DNA of 32,652 bases, from contig CAKZLI010000048.1 of assembly GCA_937125395.1 (NCBI GenBank), forward strand, positions 1-32,652, written 5' to 3'. This document shows, one piece after another, positions 1 to 9,102 of the stretch. Within the stretch, counting starts at the first letter, position 1; each line of letters opens with the position of its first letter. A program made the translations under genes and the position numbers. The notes beneath the pieces are model-generated. The model did not search any database. It was not told the origin of the DNA and saw only the letters and a list, made by a program, of their open reading frames with translations. Source of the stretch: an uncultured Glaciecola sp. Its GTDB lineage: Bacteria > Pseudomonadota > Gammaproteobacteria > Enterobacterales > Alteromonadaceae.

Positions 1-12
1 ATCGCCAAGCTC
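1..12 (+). rRNA. rrf: Probable 3' end of a 5S rRNA (rrn operon end), partial
   Basis: The window opens with ATCGCCAAGCTC, which resembles the 3' strand of helix I that ends gammaproteobacterial 5S rRNAs. A strong GC-rich hairpin with a T-run follows 12 bases later, as expected after the last gene of an rrn operon. Only about 12 bases are visible, so this is recognition from a short motif plus context. It could also be the end of another structured RNA. Confidence 0.5.
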
Positions 13-23
13 CTAATACGAAG

Positions 24-57
24 AACCCCGCAGGCTGATGCTTGGCGGGGTTTTTTT
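24..57 (+). terminator. Rho-independent terminator, probably of the upstream rrn operon
   Basis: A perfect 8-bp stem (AACCCCGC at 24-31 with GCGGGGTT at 45-52) closes a 13-base loop and runs into seven T residues at 51-57. Bases 40-47 of the loop and right arm (GCTTGGCG) are also exactly complementary to bases 3-10, the putative 5S 3' strand. That part of the terminator therefore mimics the 5' strand of 5S helix I. Confidence 0.85.
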
Positions 58-68
58 ATGCCTGGGAT

Positions 69-113
69 AAACCACACCGCCACAAACCACACCGCCACAA
101 ACCACACCGCCAT
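69..113. repeat. Three tandem copies of a 15-bp repeat
   Basis: The unit AAACCACACCGCCAC occurs at 69-83 and 84-98, and again at 99-113 with a final T instead of C. A decayed half copy (AAATCACAC) follows from 114. It is too short and has no spacers, so it is not a CRISPR. It lies between the rrn terminator and the first protein gene. No function is visible, and slippage is the likely origin. Confidence 0.85.
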
Positions 114-219
114 AAATCACACATCACATATTGAAGTGATCGACTAGATTATTTGTACCTGCTTTTACATCAATGCTAAAATAATAAACATACACCCTCT
201 TTTATAATCAGAAGAACCC

Positions 220-1353
220 ATGTCATCGACTATTCACAAGACCCATATCAGTGTTGCTCAAAATGCATCTGGTAGAAACCTTAATGTGCCTGTTTATACC
301 ATAGACTCAGGCCAACCTGGTCCTAATGTATACATTCAAAGTTCGATACATGGTGCTGAAGTGCAGGGTAATGTTGTTATTTTTCACCTAATCAAAGCAT
401 TACAGGCGCAAACGATATCAGGTAAGGTAACTCTAGTTCCTAATTGCAATCCAGTGGGAACTAACATTAAAGCGGGGGAATATACTCTAGGTCGCTTTGA
501 TCCAGTCAATGGCACAAATTGGAATCGCGGTTACCATTATGATGAAACGGCAGTAACTGAGTTTGCGACAACGGTTTCTCAAGATGAATCTATGGCTAGC
601 ATCACAGCACGGTTCAAATCTCATCTACTCGACGGAATACAAGCCAAAAAACAACGTCCTTGGGGGCTTGGTTTAGCTCAGCAACTCAACTTACGGTTAC
701 AAACGATGGCTGCACAAGCAGATATCGTCCTGGATTTACATAATGGGCCTGTGTCGACTAGGCATTTATATGTACCCGAATATTTGCACGCATCGGCTAC
801 GTTATTTTCGATCCCGCATGTTATTTTTATCCCCAATCATTTTGCAGGTGCATTAGATGAAGCTACATTTTGCCCTTGGTGGACATTAGCAGACATTTTA
901 TCTAAACGGTACGATCGTGAATATGATTTTGGGATTGCTGCGTTTACCCTAGAGATGGGTAGTCAAGAAGTCATTGATTTTACAGATGGAAAACAAGATG
1001 CTGCATCGATCATGGCGTATTTGCGCACACAAGGTGTCTTGCCTGAATGTAAACTCCAACCGTCTAATATGCGCCGGGTTGGGGTGTATTTGAACGATTA
1101 TAAAACGTTATTTACGGATTTTGGTGGCATGGTTGAATACGTTGCTCAGCCGGGCGAGTATATTCAAGCTGGTCAGCCTTTAGCCCGAGTGTTAAACATT
1201 GATGATTTGGATACTGAAGATGCGGTACAAACGATTAATGCGCCTTGCGATTTAATCCCAATGTTACATTTTCCATCGGCGTCTGTGCTTAGCGGTACTC
1301 AGCTATATAAATGTTTTACAGAGTATTTTGTAATTACTGAACGAACCGATTAG
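220..1353 (+). CDS. Succinylglutamate desuccinylase/aspartoacylase family zinc deacylase
   Basis: This 377-residue protein has the metal site of M14-like AstE/AspA enzymes. The motif H44-G-A-E47 supplies two zinc ligands, H174 in DLHNGP supplies the third, and E245 in TLEMG is the probable catalytic base. A GRFDPVNGTNWNR stretch (about 91-103) matches the family's substrate-binding loop. The C-terminal part (about 300-340, GGMVEYVAQPGEYIQAGQP) forms the small beta domain seen in longer members. There is no signal peptide, so it should act in the cytoplasm, removing an acyl group from an amino-acid amide. The substrate cannot be read from the sequence. No other arginine-catabolism (ast) gene is nearby, so astE is not assigned. 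The ATG follows a weak purine-rich AGAAGAA. Confidence 0.85.
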   Translation: MSSTIHKTHISVAQNASGRNLNVPVYTIDSGQPGPNVYIQSSIHGAEVQGNVVIFHLIKALQAQTISGKVTLVPNCNPVGTNIKAGEYTLGRFDPVNGTNWNRGYHYDETAVTEFATTVSQDESMASITARFKSHLLDGIQAKKQRPWGLGLAQQLNLRLQTMAAQADIVLDLHNGPVSTRHLYVPEYLHASATLFSIPHVIFIPNHFAGALDEATFCPWWTLADILSKRYDREYDFGIAAFTLEMGSQEVIDFTDGKQDAASIMAYLRTQGVLPECKLQPSNMRRVGVYLNDYKTLFTDFGGMVEYVAQPGEYIQAGQPLARVLNIDDLDTEDAVQTINAPCDLIPMLHFPSASVLSGTQLYKCFTEYFVITERTD

Positions 1354-1422
1354 ATCATCAATAAACGCTAGCCCATATTATTTAATCTCAACTAGCTCAT
1401 TCACTGTAGATTTTCAGTGTTA

Positions 1423-1932
1423 TTAACAGCCACTAGTTAATACACCGATTTGTGGTTTTGAACCGTCATTGTGATTCATATAATACACTCCACATACTTG
1501 TGTATAGGCATAGCCTTGAGGGGTGATTTTGGCGCCGCGACCCGTGGTTGTTGAGATCCCACCAGGTAAGTTTTGACTATTGCCGTTACCACACCATGTC
1601 GAAGTGCAAATACTAGTAGAAAATGGTTGAGCACTTAAATCTAATACATGACGTAATGCGGTATCCCAATCTCCTATGGGGTAACCGGAGTGAGTGAGGA
1701 CGCTGTCGCCATCGACAATAACACTCTTAGAGCCCGACAATTTATCCTGTAAGACTGCTTTTGCATATACTCGGTAAGTGGCACTTTGTATGTTGGCTTC
1801 CATGCTATCTAACTGTGCTAATAATGCATCGTTAGATGTGTCGATGAATTTGGGTACTGCAACAATTGATAAAATCCCCAAAATGCAGATCACTACGATG
1901 AGCTCGATAAGGGTAAATCCGTTCTTTAACAT
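1423..1932 (-). CDS. Type IV pilin-like protein, MSHA type
   Basis: The start is placed at 1932, where GGAG lies 8 bases upstream of the ATG. It gives a short leader MLKNG followed by the prepilin cleavage and hydrophobic motif FTLIELIVVICILGILS. An upstream in-frame ATG at 1974 would add 14 residues and spoil the leader. The mature N-terminus has the E5 typical of type IV pilins, and the following VAVPKFIDTSNDA resembles MSHA pilins. The protein is 169 residues, with cysteines near the middle (SICTSTWCGNG) and at the very C-terminus (TSGC) that could form disulfides in the oxidising periplasm. No assembly ATPase, peptidase or other pilin genes are in the window, so it is an orphan here. It may be a minor pilin or adhesin using machinery encoded elsewhere. 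Confidence 0.85.
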   Translation of the reverse strand: MLKNGFTLIELIVVICILGILSIVAVPKFIDTSNDALLAQLDSMEANIQSATYRVYAKAVLQDKLSGSKSVIVDGDSVLTHSGYPIGDWDTALRHVLDLSAQPFSTSICTSTWCGNGNSQNLPGGISTTTGRGAKITPQGYAYTQVCGVYYMNHNDGSKPQIGVLTSGC

Positions 1933-2095
1933 GCCAATATCTCCGTTTGTTAAACAGAGTATCGGCATGAGCATAAGTACAATGAAGTATTTTGTTAATT
2001 AAACATCTTTTTTAACTACTTGGTGCAACGGTTTGTAAGCTCACTACAGCCTGACATAAATAACAGCATTACACATACAGTGATTAATGCTTATT

Positions 2096-3991
2096 TCATT
2101 GTGCAGTCGCTTCTGGTGTCATGTTACTTGAAGCGCCATGCGCTTGTCGTTGTTGCTCTATAAATAGATCAATTTGTGTCTCAAGTACCGTTAAAGGCAC
2201 AGAACCATGCGCTAATACAGCTGCATGAAATTCACGAACATCAAAGTTTGCACCTAGTGCGACTTCTGCACGTTGACGTAATTCTTTGATTTTAATTTCG
2301 CCTAATTTGTAAGAGAGGGCTTGTGCAGGCCAAGAAATATACCGGTCAATCTCAGTGGTCACATTGTGTTGTGATAATGCGGTATTCTCTAGCATGTAAT
2401 CAAGCGCTTGTTGTCTGCTCCAACCGAACATATGCATGCCTGTATCGACGACCAAACGACACGCACGCCACATTTCATAACTGAGTCGACCAAATTCTTC
2501 ATAAGGTGTTTGGTAAAACCCTACTTCTTTACCAAGGTATTCACTATACAGACCCCAGCCCTCGCCAAATGCAGAGATATAGGTTGAACGACGCACCTCT
2601 GGTAGTGCGGTCATTTCTGCTGCCAGAGAGATTTGTAGATGATGACCTGGTACGGCCTCATGTAAGGTCAGTGCAGGCAATGCATACAAAGGACGCTTAT
2701 CAAGCGCATAGGTATTCACCCAATAATAACCCGGTTGGCTGTCATTGCGCGGTGATACATAACGACCGGTTGTGTATTTGGGGGCAATCGAGTCTGGAAC
2801 AGGTGCAACACCATACGGAGTCCGCGGTAAATGCTTAAATAACTGGGGTAATAATGCATCCATCCGTTTAGATAACACCATAGCATGATGTATTAATGCT
2901 TCTGGGCTATCTGGATAAAATTGTCTATCGGTACGCAAAAATTCAATAAATTCATTGATAGAACCAGTAAATTCTAATTCATCCAACACACCTTGCATAT
3001 CAGCGCGAATGCGGGCTACTTCACTTAACCCAATAGTATGGATTGCTTCAGCAGTAAGATCGGTAGTGGTGTAATGTTTGATGCGATTTTGATAATACGC
3101 TGCACCTTTAGGCCAGCTTTTTACGGCAATATCAGATTTAGCTTGAGGGATATATTCATTGACCAAAAAATCATAAAAATCTTGATAGGCTGGATTAACA
3201 TGAGTGTTAATCGCATTTAATACCTGGCTTTTTAAAGTACCAAAGGCGGCGTCATCTCGAGTACTGCTGAGCATTGGTTTAAAAAACGGGCTGTCTAACA
3301 CATTGTCGGTGATCACCGCTTGTACTGACGCTTCAAAGCCTTGCATCACAGCTTGTGGTTGAACTTGACCAACAGCCATACCTTGACGCATGTAAGCTAT
3401 TTGTTGAGCAAAATAAGCCGGTACATCTTGTAATGTATTAATATACGTGGCGATACTGTCATCATCCAAAAAATCCACTTGATAATGCACACTCAACAAT
3501 GACGAGTGAAAGCCATATTCAGATGTTAATGGCACAAAATGGGCATTATACCGATACTCATCAACATAGTTCGCTAAACGATACAGTTGAATAGTATGAG
3601 TGATACGTTCATCCTCGTTTAAGGTACGGGGATCGATGCGTTCTAATTCGTCAATAAAGGCTTGATATTGCGTGGCATCCGCAGCTAGTTTTTCAGGGGA
3701 AATATCCGTGATAAGACTGTTATTTTCTGACGCAGTAACTCCTCGTCCTCCGGAGCGAGTTGCCTGTTCAAATTTCCATATGTCGGCCAACAGTGCGGTA
3801 AATGTTGAATTTACTAGTGCTTGCTCTTGTTGACTTGTTTGCACCGTTTTCTCGGCGGACGGAGCTAGTGATGAAGCGCAGCCACTGATGGTAAGCACAA
3901 CGGCACACACACTGGCTATCAAACAGAAGTACGCTCGGTGTTGAGCCCGAGGAATAGATTGTGCGACGATACGCTGCGAAAGATGTGGCAT
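2096..3991 (-). CDS. DUF885 family lipoprotein, putative metallopeptidase
   Basis: This 631-residue protein has a basic N-terminus, a hydrophobic stretch (about 21-35) and a lipobox TISGC with the lipidated cysteine at C38, so it should be membrane-anchored and face the periplasm. The DUF885 signature HEAVPGHH is at 444-451 and GEGWGLYSE at 476-484; the HExxxGHH pattern resembles zinc metallopeptidase sites. Family members are often annotated as peptidases, but the substrate is seldom known. The length (about 600) fits the family. It is transcribed divergently from the M28 peptidase lipoprotein at 4320, which suggests a shared role in peptide breakdown at the cell envelope. That link is inference from position only. 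Confidence 0.85.
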   Translation of the reverse strand: MPHLSQRIVAQSIPRAQHRAYFCLIASVCAVVLTISGCASSLAPSAEKTVQTSQQEQALVNSTFTALLADIWKFEQATRSGGRGVTASENNSLITDISPEKLAADATQYQAFIDELERIDPRTLNEDERITHTIQLYRLANYVDEYRYNAHFVPLTSEYGFHSSLLSVHYQVDFLDDDSIATYINTLQDVPAYFAQQIAYMRQGMAVGQVQPQAVMQGFEASVQAVITDNVLDSPFFKPMLSSTRDDAAFGTLKSQVLNAINTHVNPAYQDFYDFLVNEYIPQAKSDIAVKSWPKGAAYYQNRIKHYTTTDLTAEAIHTIGLSEVARIRADMQGVLDELEFTGSINEFIEFLRTDRQFYPDSPEALIHHAMVLSKRMDALLPQLFKHLPRTPYGVAPVPDSIAPKYTTGRYVSPRNDSQPGYYWVNTYALDKRPLYALPALTLHEAVPGHHLQISLAAEMTALPEVRRSTYISAFGEGWGLYSEYLGKEVGFYQTPYEEFGRLSYEMWRACRLVVDTGMHMFGWSRQQALDYMLENTALSQHNVTTEIDRYISWPAQALSYKLGEIKIKELRQRAEVALGANFDVREFHAAVLAHGSVPLTVLETQIDLFIEQQRQAHGASSNMTPEATAQ

Positions 3992-4319
3992 GTTGATCCC
4001 TTTTTATAATATGCGATATAGACTACAACATAGTAGACATAACCGAGTAGACGCATGGGTTAAAGCGTATTTATCCCACACAACGGCAGGAATATCAATT
4101 GTACTTGTAGATCAATTGAACTCCAATGCGGTTAAAGTGCGCGTCTCACCTACTGCTAGCACCCCAAATCGAGTCGCTAAATGCTGAGGTTGTGAGCGTT
4201 TGTTTAATGGTTGTCACATCTCAGTGGTCATAATGATTACTGCCTGATAAATAAAGTACTTGTAACTTGTCATGAAATTGTTTCCAATATGCGCAGAATT
4301 TATTTAACAGGAAATCTCA
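3992..4319. promoter_or_regulatory. Divergent intergenic region between two lipoprotein hydrolase genes
   Basis: These 328 bases separate the starts of the DUF885 gene (minus) and the M28 gene (plus) and should hold both promoters. I see no convincing -35/-10 pair with good spacing and no strong operator palindrome. Short open frames here lack ribosome binding sites and family features. The clear element is the ribosome binding site AGGAAA just before the ATG at 4320. Confidence 0.4.
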
Positions 4320-6014
4320 ATGATCTCAAGAATGACGTTGGTTGGTGCATGTCTCGCCGGAAGCTTACTGCTGGTTGGTTGCACAAGCACGGAGCAGTCT
4401 ATTTCACAGCCTACTTCTCCGGCACTAGCTGGAGCAACGGTTGCGAATACTAATCAAATCAAAGCACACTTAGGCTATCTAGCCAGTGATGCACTGGAAG
4501 GTCGCTTACCAGGAACAACCGGACATGAAGCAGCTTCTGCTTACATTGCTGCAGAGTTTGCAAAATACGGCGTATTACCCGCAGGTGATAATGATACGTA
4601 TATGCAGCGGATTACTTTCCGTAACGCCAGCCTTGTTCAAGACTCACCTACCTTAACTGTTTCTTATGCTGACACTAAAATTGAATTGCAGTATCCGAGA
4701 GATTTTTTGACAGGTCAATCCATGCTAGAGACGCAGTCTGATGTGACGGCTGAAATGGTCTTTGTCGGATATGGTGTCGTATCACCTGAATATGGCATTG
4801 ACGATTATGCTGGGCTAGATGTAGAAGGTAAGATTGTCGTGCGTATGCCTGGGCGTCACGCCAGCTTACCCAATGAAGAGGGCGCACATATTTCATCTGG
4901 AGCAGAGCGTCAGCGTTACGCTGTCGAGCGAGGTGCCATTGGCATGATTACTGTGCCGACACCGGCTTATGAAAAACGTCGTCCGTATTCTCGTTCACTA
5001 AATTATATTCACTCTGAATCAATGGATTGGTTAAACAAAGACGGTACTGCCTCTAAAGCACATCCACAGCTTAAAGGTTCGGCGTTATTAAATATGGAAA
5101 CCGCTCAGCAATTATTTGCCAATGCGCCACGTTCTATCGACGAGGTATGGGCATCGATGGCAGACGATCAGTCCCCGCAAGGCTTTGCATTAAACGCGAA
5201 GGTACATTTAACCAAAGCATCAACGCATAGAGATATCACCAGTCCTAATGTGGTTGGGATGATTGAAGGCTCTGACCCGGTTCTAAAGAATGAATACGTC
5301 TTGTATAGTGCTCATTCCGATCATCTTGGTATTTCAAAATCGGTAGAAAAAGACCGTATAAATAATGGTGCAATGGATAATGCAGGTGGTACTGCAATCT
5401 TTTTAGAAACGGCTCGCATGTTTGCTAGCCTAGCTGAAAAACCGAAACGGTCAATTTTGTTTGTGGCTGTCACAGCAGAAGAAAAAGGCTTACTGGGTTC
5501 AGATTATTACGCGCAAATCCCGACAGTTGATGCACAAAACATCGTCGCTAATGTGAACTTAGATATGCCGATACTGACCTTTGATTTTGCTGATGTGATT
5601 GCGTTTGGCGCACAGCACAGCACATTGAAAGAATATGTTACTCAAGCAACCAATAAGCACAACATTGCACTGACCGATGATCCTTGGCCGGAAATGAATC
5701 TATTTACACGCTCAGATCATTACAGCTTTGTAAAACAAGGGATCCCATCGATTTTCTTAGTCACAGGTATCACCTCAAACGATCCTGAGGACGATGCGGA
5801 AAATATGTTGATGAACTTCTTAAAAACCCATTATCACAGCCCATCGGATGATTTATTTCAACCATTTAATTGGACTGCTGCGTATAATTTCACACAGGTT
5901 AATTTTTCGATTGGCTACGAAATTGCAAATGCTGCAGAGCGCCCAATGTGGCATGCAGATAGCTTCTTTGGCAAAACCTTTGGTAAGTCATACAATCTAG
6001 AAACTGCCCAATAA
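4320..6014 (+). CDS. M28 family zinc peptidase lipoprotein with PA domain
   Basis: A 564-residue lipoprotein: the signal sequence ends in LLVGC with the lipid-bearing cysteine at C21. A protease-associated-like insert covers roughly 130-300. The M28 peptidase core follows, with the expected di-zinc ligands visible in AHSDHLG (331-337), MDNAGG (D353), TAEEKG (E387/E388), NLDMP (D415) and HYHSPSDD (H506). It should be an exported aminopeptidase or related peptidase that trims peptides at the envelope. AGGAAA lies 7 bases before the ATG. A shared bidirectional terminator follows the gene. The specific substrate is unknown. It is divergent from the DUF885 lipoprotein gene. Confidence 0.9.
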   Translation: MISRMTLVGACLAGSLLLVGCTSTEQSISQPTSPALAGATVANTNQIKAHLGYLASDALEGRLPGTTGHEAASAYIAAEFAKYGVLPAGDNDTYMQRITFRNASLVQDSPTLTVSYADTKIELQYPRDFLTGQSMLETQSDVTAEMVFVGYGVVSPEYGIDDYAGLDVEGKIVVRMPGRHASLPNEEGAHISSGAERQRYAVERGAIGMITVPTPAYEKRRPYSRSLNYIHSESMDWLNKDGTASKAHPQLKGSALLNMETAQQLFANAPRSIDEVWASMADDQSPQGFALNAKVHLTKASTHRDITSPNVVGMIEGSDPVLKNEYVLYSAHSDHLGISKSVEKDRINNGAMDNAGGTAIFLETARMFASLAEKPKRSILFVAVTAEEKGLLGSDYYAQIPTVDAQNIVANVNLDMPILTFDFADVIAFGAQHSTLKEYVTQATNKHNIALTDDPWPEMNLFTRSDHYSFVKQGIPSIFLVTGITSNDPEDDAENMLMNFLKTHYHSPSDDLFQPFNWTAAYNFTQVNFSIGYEIANAAERPMWHADSFFGKTFGKSYNLETAQ

Positions 6015-6041
6015 GCAGATCCAGCAGATTGAATTGATAGC

Positions 6042-6085
6042 AAAAAAAAAGCCGCTGATAGGTATTGATCCTTCAGCGGCTTTTT
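6042..6085. terminator. Bidirectional terminator between the M28 peptidase gene and slmA
   Basis: The inverted repeat AAAAAGCCGCTGA (6046-6058) and TCAGCGGCTTTTT (6073-6085) is perfect over 13 pairs, with A-runs on the left and T-runs on the right. It can therefore end transcripts from both convergent genes. Confidence 0.9.
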
Positions 6086-6099
6086 AGTATCACAATTAA

Positions 6100-6690
6100 T
6101 TAAATAAAATATTGTGATTTAATCCCAGCCCACTGCTCCGCAAATAACTCTGTCGGTTTACGCGTGAATTCACTGCGGATAAAATTGCTGACTCGGCCAT
6201 CGGCGTAGCACACTAATAAGCTTGCCAACACGGCTTCATCTACCGGAAATGTTTTACCATCACGCACTTTACGTTCACGCAATATTTGCTTGAGCTGAGT
6301 TTCCAAACGCTCAAAGATTTTACTGACACGACTGCGTAATTGGTCACGCTCACCCGTTAGTGCATCACCGTGTAAAATTCTTGCGATACCGGGATTTTTT
6401 TCGGCAAAACCTAACATCAAATGCATGATCAATTGACAGCGATTGGCGGTGTCTTTTTCTTCATTGATGATTTTGTTAATGCGGGTAAATAACGTTTCTT
6501 CAATAAAGTCGATTAGCCCTTCAAACATTTTTGCTTTACTGGGAAAGTGACGATATAACGCTGCTTCTGATACGCCAACTGTGTCAGCTAGTTTAGCGGT
6601 GGTGATACGTTGGCCATTATTAGCATGGAGCATACTTGCAAGAGCTTGTAGGATCTGTGCGCGGCGGTTATTTTTTTTGACGGTGGCCAT
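6100..6690 (-). CDS. slmA: Nucleoid occlusion factor SlmA (TetR family)
   Basis: This 196-residue protein matches SlmA along its length (E. coli 198). The N-terminal TetR-type helix-turn-helix contains [24 protein letters not shown], nearly identical to E. coli in the DNA-reading helices. The C-terminal ligand/FtsZ-binding region keeps [10 protein letters not shown] and the RSEF-RKPT tail. SlmA binds specific chromosomal sites and blocks FtsZ ring assembly over the nucleoid. The start at 6690 is chosen because AAGGA sits 7 bases upstream; an ATG 18 bases further up overlaps that site. It lies 34 bases downstream of coaBC on the same strand, so co-transcription is likely. In E. coli dut lies between dfp and slmA; here it is absent. 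Confidence 0.95.
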   Translation of the reverse strand: MATVKKNNRRAQILQALASMLHANNGQRITTAKLADTVGVSEAALYRHFPSKAKMFEGLIDFIEETLFTRINKIINEEKDTANRCQLIMHLMLGFAEKNPGIARILHGDALTGERDQLRSRVSKIFERLETQLKQILRERKVRDGKTFPVDEAVLASLLVCYADGRVSNFIRSEFTRKPTELFAEQWAGIKSQYFI

Positions 6691-6724
6691 TTGAGTGTCC
6701 TTATACAAAACGCTGTTTTTATAA

Positions 6725-7993
6725 TTAGTGAGTGCTTACGTGCTTGGCAACTATTGTAAGTAGTTGTTTTGCTAATGCAAGCTTATCTTGTTTTGGTAGT
6801 GAGATTTGTGTCTCCGGGGTAAACACAGTTAACGCATTATCACTGTGATTAAAACCAATGTCATCGCGAGAGACATCATTAGCAGCAATCATATTGAGTT
6901 TTTTACGCGTTAATTTAGCACGCGCATAGTGTTCGACGTCATGGGTCTCAGCCGCAAAACCAAGGGTAAATGGTGGGGTCGGTAAGGCTGCCACGTCGGC
7001 CAAAATATCAGGGTTTTTGACAAGCGTGAGTTGCATTTCATCATTATCTTTTTTGATTTTTTGTGCTGCTACATCAGCCACTCGATAATCAGCAACAGCG
7101 GCGCAAGCAATAAAAATATCACATCCTTGGTTAACCGTATTCAGTACTGCACTATGCATATCTAATGCGCTTTGCACTTGCAACACACGACAAACAGCAG
7201 GTGCATGTAAATCGACTGGGCCGGAGATTAATGTGACAGTTGCACCCATCTCGACCGCCTGCATTGCCAAGCTGTAGCCCATTTTGCCGCTACTGTGATT
7301 AGATATATAACGAACCGGGTCGATTGCCTCGCGAGTGGGGCCTGCAGTAATCACGATATGCTTGCCTTGCAAAGGTAATGAGTTTGTGTGGTCGTCCACA
7401 GCGTGATGTTCTGACATGGTTAAGGGATTATTTGCCACATTAGGCATCGTAGCAATGGCATGATCAACTTGTTCCGCGATGTCGATAGTTTCGAGCATTC
7501 TGCCATAGCCAATGTCACCACAAGCTTGTTCTCCGGAAGCGGGACCCAGTAAGGTGATATCACGTTGGGCGATAATCGCTAAATTTGCTTGAGTCGCTTG
7601 TGCCGCCCACATTTGTTGATTCATTGCTGGGGCAATAAATACCGGAGCAGTGGTCGCCAATACCAATGTAGTAAGTAAATCATCCGCCATACCATGGGCA
7701 AGTTTCGCAATACAATGCGCGGTAGCCGGAGCAATTAATAGTACATCCGCCCAGCGCGCAAGTTCGATATGCCCCATGCCTGCTTCTGCTTCAGGATCAA
7801 GTAAGTATTGGTGAACGGGGTTACCACTGACGGCTTGCAGTGATAATGGGGTCACAAAGGCTGCTGATGATGGCGATAATACCACTCTGACATTCGCACC
7901 TAGGCCAGTTAATTTTCGCACTAAGTCAGGTGCCTTATAGGCAGCAATACCACCGGTTACACCTAGTAACACATTCAGATTTTGTAGTGCCAT
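6725..7993 (-). CDS. coaBC: Bifunctional phosphopantothenoylcysteine decarboxylase/synthetase CoaBC
   Basis: A 422-residue cytoplasmic enzyme that joins 4'-phosphopantothenate to cysteine and decarboxylates the product, two steps of coenzyme A synthesis. The N-terminal flavin-dependent CoaC domain (about 1-190) keeps the active residues at the same numbers as E. coli: H75 in [11 protein letters not shown]125 in PAMN, and C158 in GEQACGD. The CoaB domain (about 205-415) has [31 protein letters not shown] and the KIKK motif near 312-315. The ribosome binding site is weak. slmA follows 34 bases downstream and radC is divergent. coaD, which acts one step later, lies at 10968-11456 in the same window. 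Confidence 0.97.
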   Translation of the reverse strand: MALQNLNVLLGVTGGIAAYKAPDLVRKLTGLGANVRVVLSPSSAAFVTPLSLQAVSGNPVHQYLLDPEAEAGMGHIELARWADVLLIAPATAHCIAKLAHGMADDLLTTLVLATTAPVFIAPAMNQQMWAAQATQANLAIIAQRDITLLGPASGEQACGDIGYGRMLETIDIAEQVDHAIATMPNVANNPLTMSEHHAVDDHTNSLPLQGKHIVITAGPTREAIDPVRYISNHSSGKMGYSLAMQAVEMGATVTLISGPVDLHAPAVCRVLQVQSALDMHSAVLNTVNQGCDIFIACAAVADYRVADVAAQKIKKDNDEMQLTLVKNPDILADVAALPTPPFTLGFAAETHDVEHYARAKLTRKKLNMIAANDVSRDDIGFNHSDNALTVFTPETQISLPKQDKLALAKQLLTIVAKHVSTH

Positions 7994-8107
7994 ATATTCT
8001 GCTTCACTTATCTTAGAGGTAAAAATGGTTAATCGAAAATCGACATGATCATCATTATCAGTTTAAACCGGCAAAATGCCAACACTTTTTTATTAGGAGT
8101 TACTAAC

Positions 8108-8794
8108 ATGCAGGCGCAGATGCCACAAGGATCACACACGTTGACCCGACCGATAACACAAGCACCGCAGCATACCAATATGAGTCAATGGAGTGATGTC
8201 GAAATATTAGGATTGATATTACAACAACGCCATTCACCTAGCGCAAGCTTAAAAATGGCGGCAGCATTACTCGAAGAATTAGGCTCGTTACATGGCGTAT
8301 TCAATGCCAGTCAAAACGTCTTATGTGCCATACCCGGTGTCGGTCCAAAAAAATACCTACGCTGTCAGGCAATTATTGAATTAACCAAACGTACCGCAGA
8401 ACAGCATGTACAGCGACGCCTCAAGTTGGATTCGGTGGCTGAGACTCAAGCGTTTTTTACCAATCAATTACAATATTATCAACATGAATGCTTTGCTGTG
8501 ATATTGGTCAACAGTCAGCACGAATATCTGCATTATAAAGAACTGTTTCACGGTACGATCAATGCTGCATCGGTTTATCCACGCCAGATTGTCAAATATG
8601 TGATTGATCATAATGCTGCCAATGTGATTTTAGCTCATAATCATCCCAGTGGTTCGCCAGAGCCTAGTCAAGCCGATATCAGTATTACCCAACGGATTAT
8701 TGCAGCATTAGCCCTGATAGATGCTGGTGTATTAGATCATATTATTGTTGGTACTGGACGCAGTGTGTCATTTGCACAACGAGGATTATTGTAA
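8108..8794 (+). CDS. radC: RadC family JAB/MPN-domain protein
   Basis: This 228-residue protein is close to E. coli RadC (222) in length. It carries an N-terminal helix-hairpin-helix-like region (IPGVGPKKYLRCQ) and the C-terminal MPN/JAB metal motif HNHPSGSPEPSQAD. The metal ligands H-x-H...S...D are intact. The start at 8108 follows AGGAGT by 7 bases; an in-frame ATG at 8045 would add 21 residues with no ribosome binding site. RadC was once linked to DNA repair, but its biochemical role is still not settled. The radC-rpmB-rpmG-mutM order is common in gammaproteobacteria. Confidence 0.93.
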   Translation: MQAQMPQGSHTLTRPITQAPQHTNMSQWSDVEILGLILQQRHSPSASLKMAAALLEELGSLHGVFNASQNVLCAIPGVGPKKYLRCQAIIELTKRTAEQHVQRRLKLDSVAETQAFFTNQLQYYQHECFAVILVNSQHEYLHYKELFHGTINAASVYPRQIVKYVIDHNAANVILAHNHPSGSPEPSQADISITQRIIAALALIDAGVLDHIIVGTGRSVSFAQRGLL

Positions 8795-8988
8795 TTTGGG
8801 CTATAAACACGCGCTGAGATAAAAAATAATACAAAAATTGACCGCAATAGTGATCAATTACAAGCTTTTTGGGTTAACTTCAGGTAAAATCCGCGCCAGA
8901 CAGTGTGAATGCTAAGTTACGCTTGGTTAATTAGGCTTCAACACTGACTTAACAGATTAAAAAAGATCCGTGTTTTTATACAAAAAGA

Positions 8989-9017
8989 TTGCTTTATAGT
9001 TTTAAATACTGTATAAA
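8989..9017 (+). promoter_or_regulatory. Probable sigma-70 promoter for rpmB-rpmG
   Basis: TTGCTT (8989-8994) and TATAAA (9012-9017) are separated by exactly 17 bases. The sequence just downstream (TGCGCCCTC) is GC-rich, like the discriminator of stringently controlled ribosomal promoters. A second TAAAAT followed by CCGCGCC at 8885-8896 might be an upstream promoter, but its -35 is poor. The 308-base gap between radC and rpmB holds no other feature that I can support. Confidence 0.65.
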
Positions 9018-9102
9018 ATGCGCCCTCTTATTCACAAGTATGTCGTCTGACGAACATGCTAATGTGATAATTAAATATATAGTTGTTCTGGAGACAAATA
9101 CT

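Noticed and set aside
69..113. Possible CRISPR array
   Set aside because: Repeats are 15 bp, directly adjacent with no spacers, and no cas genes are present.
1375..1425. Terminator between the deacylase and pilin genes
   Set aside because: Only a 5-bp CACTG/CAGTG stem with no useful T-run.
2506..2838. 110-residue open frame antisense to the DUF885 gene
   Set aside because: No ribosome site or domain; the opposite strand has clear motifs (HEAVPGHH) at this place.
8989..9102. Longer N-terminus for L28
   Set aside because: It would cross the promoter and the ribosome binding site; L28 homologues start at [12 protein letters not shown].
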